From Gallionella sp. (GTDB lineage Bacteria; Pseudomonadota; Gammaproteobacteria; Burkholderiales; Gallionellaceae): 7,155 nucleotides of DNA. Below are positions 5,322 through 7,155 of this stretch, piece by piece. The translations under genes and the position numbers were made by a program. Location of the stretch: positions 1 to 7,155 of the forward strand of contig SCPW01000278.1 in the NCBI GenBank assembly GCA_004298605.1. The letters are read 5' to 3'. Position 1 is the first letter of the stretch. Each line of letters opens with the position of its first letter. Below the pieces are notes generated by a model. It worked only from the letters and a program-made list of their open reading frames with translations, made no database searches and was not told the origin of the DNA.

Positions 5322-6516
5322 CGTCGCGCAATTTGCGTTGGGCAGCCTGCGCGGCAGCCGCGCCCGCACCTTGCTGATGATATTGGCGATGTCCATCGGC
5401 GTGGCGTCGGTGGTGGTGCTGACCGGATTGGGCGAGGGCGCGCGCCGTTATGTCATCAACCAGTTTTCTTCGTTGGGCTCCAATCTGCTGATCGTATTTC
5501 CCGGGCGCACCGAAACGGCGGGGTTCGGGCCCGGCATGTTGCTCGGGCAAATCCCGCGCGAGCTCGGCCTGGACGACGCGCAAGCCTTGCTGCGCAGCCG
5601 CGCGATCGGGCGCATCGCGCCGCTGACGGTGGGTTCGTCGCAAATTTCCCGCGATGCGCGCAACCGCGAAGTGGCCGTGCTGGGCTCGACAGCCGACCTG
5701 CTGGAAGTGCGCCATATGAGCCTGGCGCAAGGGCAATTCCTGCCCGCCGGCGATATGCGCTCCAGCGAGTCGGTGTGCGTGCTGGGCGCCAAAATCAAAA
5801 GCGAGTTGTTCGGCCAGACGCCAGCCGTCGGAGCTCTGGTGCGCCTCGGGGATCGGCGCTTTCGCGTAATCGGCGTGATGGCGGGTCAGGGCGAATCGAT
5901 GGGCTTCAATACCGATGAACTGGTCATCGTGCCGGTCGCTTCGGCGCATATACTGTTCAACACCTCCGGCCTGTTCCGCATCCTGGTGGAAGCGAAAAGC
6001 CGCGACGCGGTCGAACAGGCCAAACGCGATGCCGAAGAAATTTTAACCCGCCGCCATAACGGCGAACGCGACGTGACCGTTATCACGCAAGATGCGGTGC
6101 TGGCGACTTTTGACCGTATCCTGCGCGCGCTGACGCTGGCGATAGGCGGCATCGCCGCGATCAGCCTGGCGGTGGCCGGCATCCTGATTATGAACGTGAT
6201 GCTGATCGCCGTTTCGCAGCGCGTCAGGGAAATCGGCCTGCTCAAGGCGTTGGGCGCACCCGCCGCGCAAATCAGGAATTTATTTTTTGCCGAAGCGATT
6301 TTGCTGTCCGGCATCGGCAGCGTGGCGGGTCTGATCCTCGGCGAAATCGGCACGCGGGTGATCGCGCAAATCTACCCGTCGTTGCCCGTCGCCGCGCCGT
6401 GGTGGGCGGTGCTGGCGGCATTCGGCACGGCGCTCGGCACCGGCATCCTGTTCAGCGTGTGGCCGGCGCGTCGCGCGGCGCGGCTCGACCCGGTGATGGC
6501 GCTGGCGAGGAGCTGA
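5308..6516 (+). CDS. ABC transporter permease, MacB/FtsX family (first of two)
   Basis: A complete 402-residue inner-membrane permease with the type VII (MacB/LolCE) topology. TM1 is about 21-41 (TLLMILAMSIGVASVVVLTG). A large periplasmic MacB core domain follows (about 45-270, with GSNLLIVFPGR, VCVLGAKIKSELFG and FRVIGVM). The FtsX domain holds three segments: TM2 about 275-301 (LTLAIGGIAAISLAVAGILI), TM3 about 326-346 and TM4 about 365-385. Between TM2 and TM3 lies VREIGLLKALGAP, the coupling-helix region that contacts the ATPase. It ends in the typical WPARRAARLDPVMALARS. The gene overlaps the ATPase gene by 14 bases. It is paralogous to the following permease and would either pair with it or form its own homodimer. 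Mechanotransmission rather than passage through the membrane is the accepted mode for this family. Confidence 0.94.
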   Translation: MKPVDVAQFALGSLRGSRARTLLMILAMSIGVASVVVLTGLGEGARRYVINQFSSLGSNLLIVFPGRTETAGFGPGMLLGQIPRELGLDDAQALLRSRAIGRIAPLTVGSSQISRDARNREVAVLGSTADLLEVRHMSLAQGQFLPAGDMRSSESVCVLGAKIKSELFGQTPAVGALVRLGDRRFRVIGVMAGQGESMGFNTDELVIVPVASAHILFNTSGLFRILVEAKSRDAVEQAKRDAEEILTRRHNGERDVTVITQDAVLATFDRILRALTLAIGGIAAISLAVAGILIMNVMLIAVSQRVREIGLLKALGAPAAQIRNLFFAEAILLSGIGSVAGLILGEIGTRVIAQIYPSLPVAAPWWAVLAAFGTALGTGILFSVWPARRAARLDPVMALARS

Positions 6517-6528
6517 GGTGCCCGAGAA

Positions 6529-7155
6529 ATGTTATTTCCCGACCTGATCCGCCTCACTACTTCCAGCTTCGTCGCCTACCGGCTGCGCAGTTTTCTCACC
6601 GGCCTGGGTATCGCCGTCGGCATTGCGGCGGTGATCCTGCTGACATCCATCGGCGAAGGCCTGCACCAGTTCGTGCTGGCCGAGTTCAGCCAGTTCGGCA
6701 CCAACCTGATCGGCATCCAGCCGGGCAAGAAACAGACGCACGGCGCGAGCGTCGGCATGCTCGGCTCGGTGCGGCCGCTGTCCATCGAGGATGCGCAAGC
6801 GGTGCGCCGACTTCCCTTTATCCAGTACGTCAATTCCAGCGTGACGGGCAACGCCGAGGTGCGCGCCAACGGCAAGACGCGCCGCACCATGGTGTATGGG
6901 GCCGGGCACGAGTTCACCGACGCCTTCTCGATCCGGGTGCAGACCGGTAGCTTTCTGCCCGACGACGACCCGTCGCAGGCGCGCGCTTTCGTCGTGCTTG
7001 GCGCCAAGATCAGGCAGGAACTGTTCGCCGGGCAGAACCCGCTCGGCGGCTATCTGCGCGTCGGCGGGCAACGCTACCGGGTGATCGGCGTGATGGAGCC
7101 GAAGGGGCAGATACTCGGCTTCGATATGGACGATACCGTGTTCATCCCGGCCGCG
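6529..7155 (+). CDS. ABC transporter permease, MacB/FtsX family (second of two), 3' end missing
   Basis: The first 209 codons of a second MacB-type permease, open to the window end. TM1 is about 21-41 (SFLTGLGIAVGIAAVILLTS), then the periplasmic core begins with GEGLHQFVLAEFSQFGTNLI and continues through VVLGAKIRQELFAG, YRVIGVM and DDTVFIPAA. Equivalent landmarks of the first permease line up (GTNLIGIQPGK with GSNLLIVFPGR; VVLGAKI with VCVLGAKI; RVIGVM with RVIGVM), so the two genes are paralogs with clearly diverged sequence. The ATG at 6529 lies 12 bases after the preceding stop. GAGG at 6515-6518, overlapping that stop, is a rather distant ribosome site. The three FtsX-domain membrane segments are expected beyond the window. 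Confidence 0.93.
   Translation, partial: MLFPDLIRLTTSSFVAYRLRSFLTGLGIAVGIAAVILLTSIGEGLHQFVLAEFSQFGTNLIGIQPGKKQTHGASVGMLGSVRPLSIEDAQAVRRLPFIQYVNSSVTGNAEVRANGKTRRTMVYGAGHEFTDAFSIRVQTGSFLPDDDPSQARAFVVLGAKIRQELFAGQNPLGGYLRVGGQRYRVIGVMEPKGQILGFDMDDTVFIPAA

Noticed and set aside
5203..5949. A 248-codon minus-strand open frame across the ATPase/permease junction
   Set aside because: It is antisense to two intact conserved genes and its His/Arg/Gln-rich composition matches no family I recognise.

Overview
The window looks like a moderately GC-rich betaproteobacterial chromosome fragment. The lysC, recJ and cytochrome c551/552-type proteins resemble those I associate with Nitrosomonadales and Gallionellaceae-like bacteria. 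That placement is inference from protein character only. It may be the end of a draft or metagenomic contig, because the first 52 bases form a fold-back palindrome that breaks the recJ coding sequence.

The left half (about 1-3110) is read from the minus strand. In transcription order it holds lysC (aspartate kinase, GTG start), a small exported class I cytochrome c with its own ribosome binding site and a clear intrinsic terminator, and recJ (single-strand exonuclease), which runs off the left edge. These are unrelated housekeeping or respiratory functions and need not form one operon. RecJ carries four 7-bp tandem repeats inside its reading frame.

The right half (about 3280-7155) is read from the plus strand, divergently from lysC. 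It encodes a MacAB-type tripartite exporter module: a membrane-anchored periplasmic adaptor (HlyD/MacA-like), a LolD/MacB-type ABC ATPase, and two consecutive, different MacB/FtsX-type permeases, the second cut off by the window end. The adaptor would bridge the inner-membrane permeases to an outer-membrane channel not encoded here. Keeping ATPase and permease on separate chains, with two paralogous permeases, suggests a heterodimeric transporter with LolCDE-like architecture joined to a MacA-like adaptor. The substrate cannot be read from the sequence.

The 164-base gap between adaptor and ATPase is the most unusual non-coding stretch. It holds a degenerate 7-bp tandem array (GTGAAAC-like) that begins over the adaptor stop codon. 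This runs into a 95-bp palindromic element with perfect 16-bp terminal inverted repeats and GC-rich inner hairpins. A pyrimidine-rich leader without a Shine-Dalgarno sequence then leads to the ATPase start. No RNA genes, CRISPR array, transposase or phage genes were seen. No convincingly new system is present. The strongest leads are the two-permease exporter, the repeat-plus-palindrome island inside its operon, and the frame-sensitive heptamer repeat in recJ.
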